This document shows positions 62,833 through 64,000 of a stretch of DNA of 64,000 bases, one piece after another (position 1 is the first letter of the stretch; every line of letters begins with the position of its first letter). A program made the position numbers and the translations under genes. This DNA comes from Catenibacterium mitsuokai (GTDB lineage Bacteria > Bacillota_I > Bacilli_A > Erysipelotrichales > Coprobacillaceae), in the NCBI RefSeq assembly GCF_025148785.1, contig NZ_CP102271.1, forward strand, positions 214,001-278,000. The letters are read 5' to 3'. The notes beneath the pieces are model-generated. The model ran no database searches and was not told where the DNA came from. It saw only the letters and a list, made by a program, of their open reading frames with translations.

Positions 62833-62858
62833 TAAAAAAGAAAGCCTTTACGGCTTTC
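62833..62858 (-). terminator. Rho-independent terminator of the M48 protease gene
   Basis: On the minus strand GAAAGCC, GTAAA and GGCTTTC form a stem followed by a T run (62852-62858 with 62840-62846). Confidence 0.85.
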
Positions 62859-63963
62859 GGTTTCTCATTTCTTCTTGTATATGCTTAATACGATGATACA
62901 TACCTGGATGATCATAAGAGGTATATTCAATGAAGTCTGCTGGATAGACATCTATCAGTTCATCACTGGAAATACGCTTAAAAGTAGTTATTAATTCTTC
63001 TCCATAACCATTATGTACGGCCTGGTCATCTGCTTCATACTCTTCTCTTCTTGATACATAATTCATATAAAAAGAACATATATACATAATAGGTGTAATC
63101 ATCACACCTAAACATGTAAAGATCACATCATAGTTCATATGAATAAGACCAAAGCTCTCTAATACTCTTTCTGATAAGACTATACATAACTCACCATGAG
63201 GAATTATATAGACTATAAGTATAAATAGAATACATAATACAATATACTTCATATAGTTAAAGATATTCTTTTTATGTTTGAGATGTCCTATTTCATGAGA
63301 GAGGACTGCAAGTAATTCTCCTTCAGAATTCTCATCAAGAAAGTTATCTGCAATTCCAAATTCCTTATACCATAACATCTTTAATAAGAAGGCATTCTTA
63401 CCAGTGGATTTCTTGGATTCATTGTATACTTTAATATGTTTCACTTTCTTAGGACAATCCTTCATCAGTTCTTCTATCTTGTGTCTTAGTTCATTGTCTT
63501 CTAATTCAGTAAATGTATACTGGATTCTTAAATACACATAACTGATACTTAAGACAATTAAATAAAGAATAAAACTAACACCTAGAAGTCCTAAACATAA
63601 CACCAAAGATTGTGTATAAGTAATGGAAAAGTGATTTGTCCATTCGTCAATATGTTCAAGAATATAAAGACAAGGTATATAAAGGATGAAAGAAAGAATG
63701 AGGTCTAGTACTGTTTCTACGACTTCATCTTTTATAAAAACTTCTATTGTCTTCTTATTCTTGCCGTACTTTTCTTCTATCTTAAACGATGCATAATAGT
63801 CAAAGAACACACTTACGATTCTATTAATCAAAGAAAGACTAAGCAATGTCACAAAGAAACGTGTATACACATTTAAAGGAAGTGTATCTATATAAGATAA
63901 GAAAGGAGAGAATAAATAGAATATATACACTAACACTGTGAATAACCTATTACATAACTTCAT
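62848..63963 (-). CDS. M48-family membrane metalloprotease (Ste24-like)
   Basis: This 371-residue protein has the zinc-protease motif VLSHEIGHLKHKK (about residues 228-240), with HEIGH giving two His ligands and a Glu; the third ligand is likely the Glu in RREEYEADDQAV (about residue 310). Hydrophobic segments lie near 8-45, 87-105, 118-145 and in the C-terminal half (about 245-300), as in Ste24/CAAX proteases. The start at 63963 follows GAAGGA; the reading frame continues upstream without a stop to the window edge, so a longer N-terminus cannot be excluded. It probably degrades membrane proteins or processes a peptide. Confidence 0.85.
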   Translation of the reverse strand: MKLCNRLFTVLVYIFYLFSPFLSYIDTLPLNVYTRFFVTLLSLSLINRIVSVFFDYYASFKIEEKYGKNKKTIEVFIKDEVVETVLDLILSFILYIPCLYILEHIDEWTNHFSITYTQSLVLCLGLLGVSFILYLIVLSISYVYLRIQYTFTELEDNELRHKIEELMKDCPKKVKHIKVYNESKKSTGKNAFLLKMLWYKEFGIADNFLDENSEGELLAVLSHEIGHLKHKKNIFNYMKYIVLCILFILIVYIIPHGELCIVLSERVLESFGLIHMNYDVIFTCLGVMITPIMYICSFYMNYVSRREEYEADDQAVHNGYGEELITTFKRISSDELIDVYPADFIEYTSYDHPGMYHRIKHIQEEMRNRKP

Positions 63964-64000
63964 ATGGTCATAATCCTTCTCATAACTTAAGAAAGATTCA

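Noticed and set aside
1-64000. CRISPR arrays, tRNA or rRNA genes, prophage modules
   Set aside because: No regularly spaced repeats, tRNA cloverleaf, rRNA or phage structural genes were seen on reading through the window.

Overview
The window is AT-rich, with dense genes, short intergenic gaps and many compact hairpin-plus-T-run terminators. It carries at least four PTS transporters, an F/Y/I/K-rich low-GC proteome and strong Shine-Dalgarno sites. This points to a low-GC Gram-positive (Firmicutes) gut-type carbohydrate fermenter. Erysipelotrichia (the Catenibacterium/Coprobacillus neighbourhood) is my best guess; it is an inference from gene content and protein style, and no rRNA is present to confirm it.

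Layout. 1-2.8 kb: a cut-off RDD membrane protein and a NagB-like sugar-phosphate gene, divergent from a cellobiose/chitobiose-type PTS EIIC. 2.9-4.2 kb: a cysteine desulfidase/UPF0597-type enzyme. 4.5-9.5 kb: a mannose-family PTS (IIB-IIC-IID-IIA) followed by a GH13 alpha-glucosidase and an RpiR regulator, reading as one operon. 9.5-16.5 kb: an accessory block with a DUF4143-type ATPase under a 19-bp inverted repeat, an unrecognised 402-residue protein, a 1073-residue Ser/Thr-kinase/STAND-NTPase fusion and a lipoprotein. 16.5-24.4 kb: a maltose/maltodextrin locus (LacI regulator; EIIACB PTS; maltose-6'-phosphate phosphatase; MalQ; phosphorylase). 24.4-28.4 kb: RlmI-type methyltransferase, an atypical LytTR protein, a small HTH protein, an AIM24 protein and DeoC. 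28.5-34 kb: GntR/UTRA regulator with a GH32 enzyme, two uncharacterised envelope proteins and a DUF362 ferredoxin protein. 34-40.3 kb: AraC regulator, second GH32, GH36 alpha-galactosidase and a EIIBCA PTS, a likely sucrose/raffinose-type locus. 40.3-44.1 kb: two convergent HAD phosphatases split by an IS4-family element, then a histidine phosphatase. 44.2-47.8 kb: MerR, a small protein, a YtrA-type GntR and an ABC exporter. 47.8-48.45 kb: a decayed IS200/IS605 TnpB element. 48.5-64 kb: glgB, a DAP-dehydrogenase-like protein with a MerR regulator, an esterase, a SWIM/SNF2 pair, gltD-gltB and an M48 protease.

How the genes work together: the PTS loci bring in phosphorylated di/oligosaccharides and each is paired with a dedicated hydrolase or phosphatase. 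The maltose route (PTS, then dephosphorylation by MapP, then MalQ and phosphorylase) joins PTS uptake to glucan phosphorolysis; glgB adds glycogen branching. gltBD handles ammonium assimilation.

Most notable observations: (i) the kinase-STAND protein with its unknown partner, the best candidate for an undescribed system; (ii) an IS4-family element inserted with a 9-bp target duplication exactly in the loop of a shared terminator, carrying its own bidirectional terminators; (iii) a textbook 19-bp-spacer MerR-type promoter facing the histidine phosphatase gene; (iv) phased GGAAA repeats, several palindromic operators and TTAAACGAAA direct repeats upstream of gltB; (v) a TnpB fossil that still has both end hairpins.
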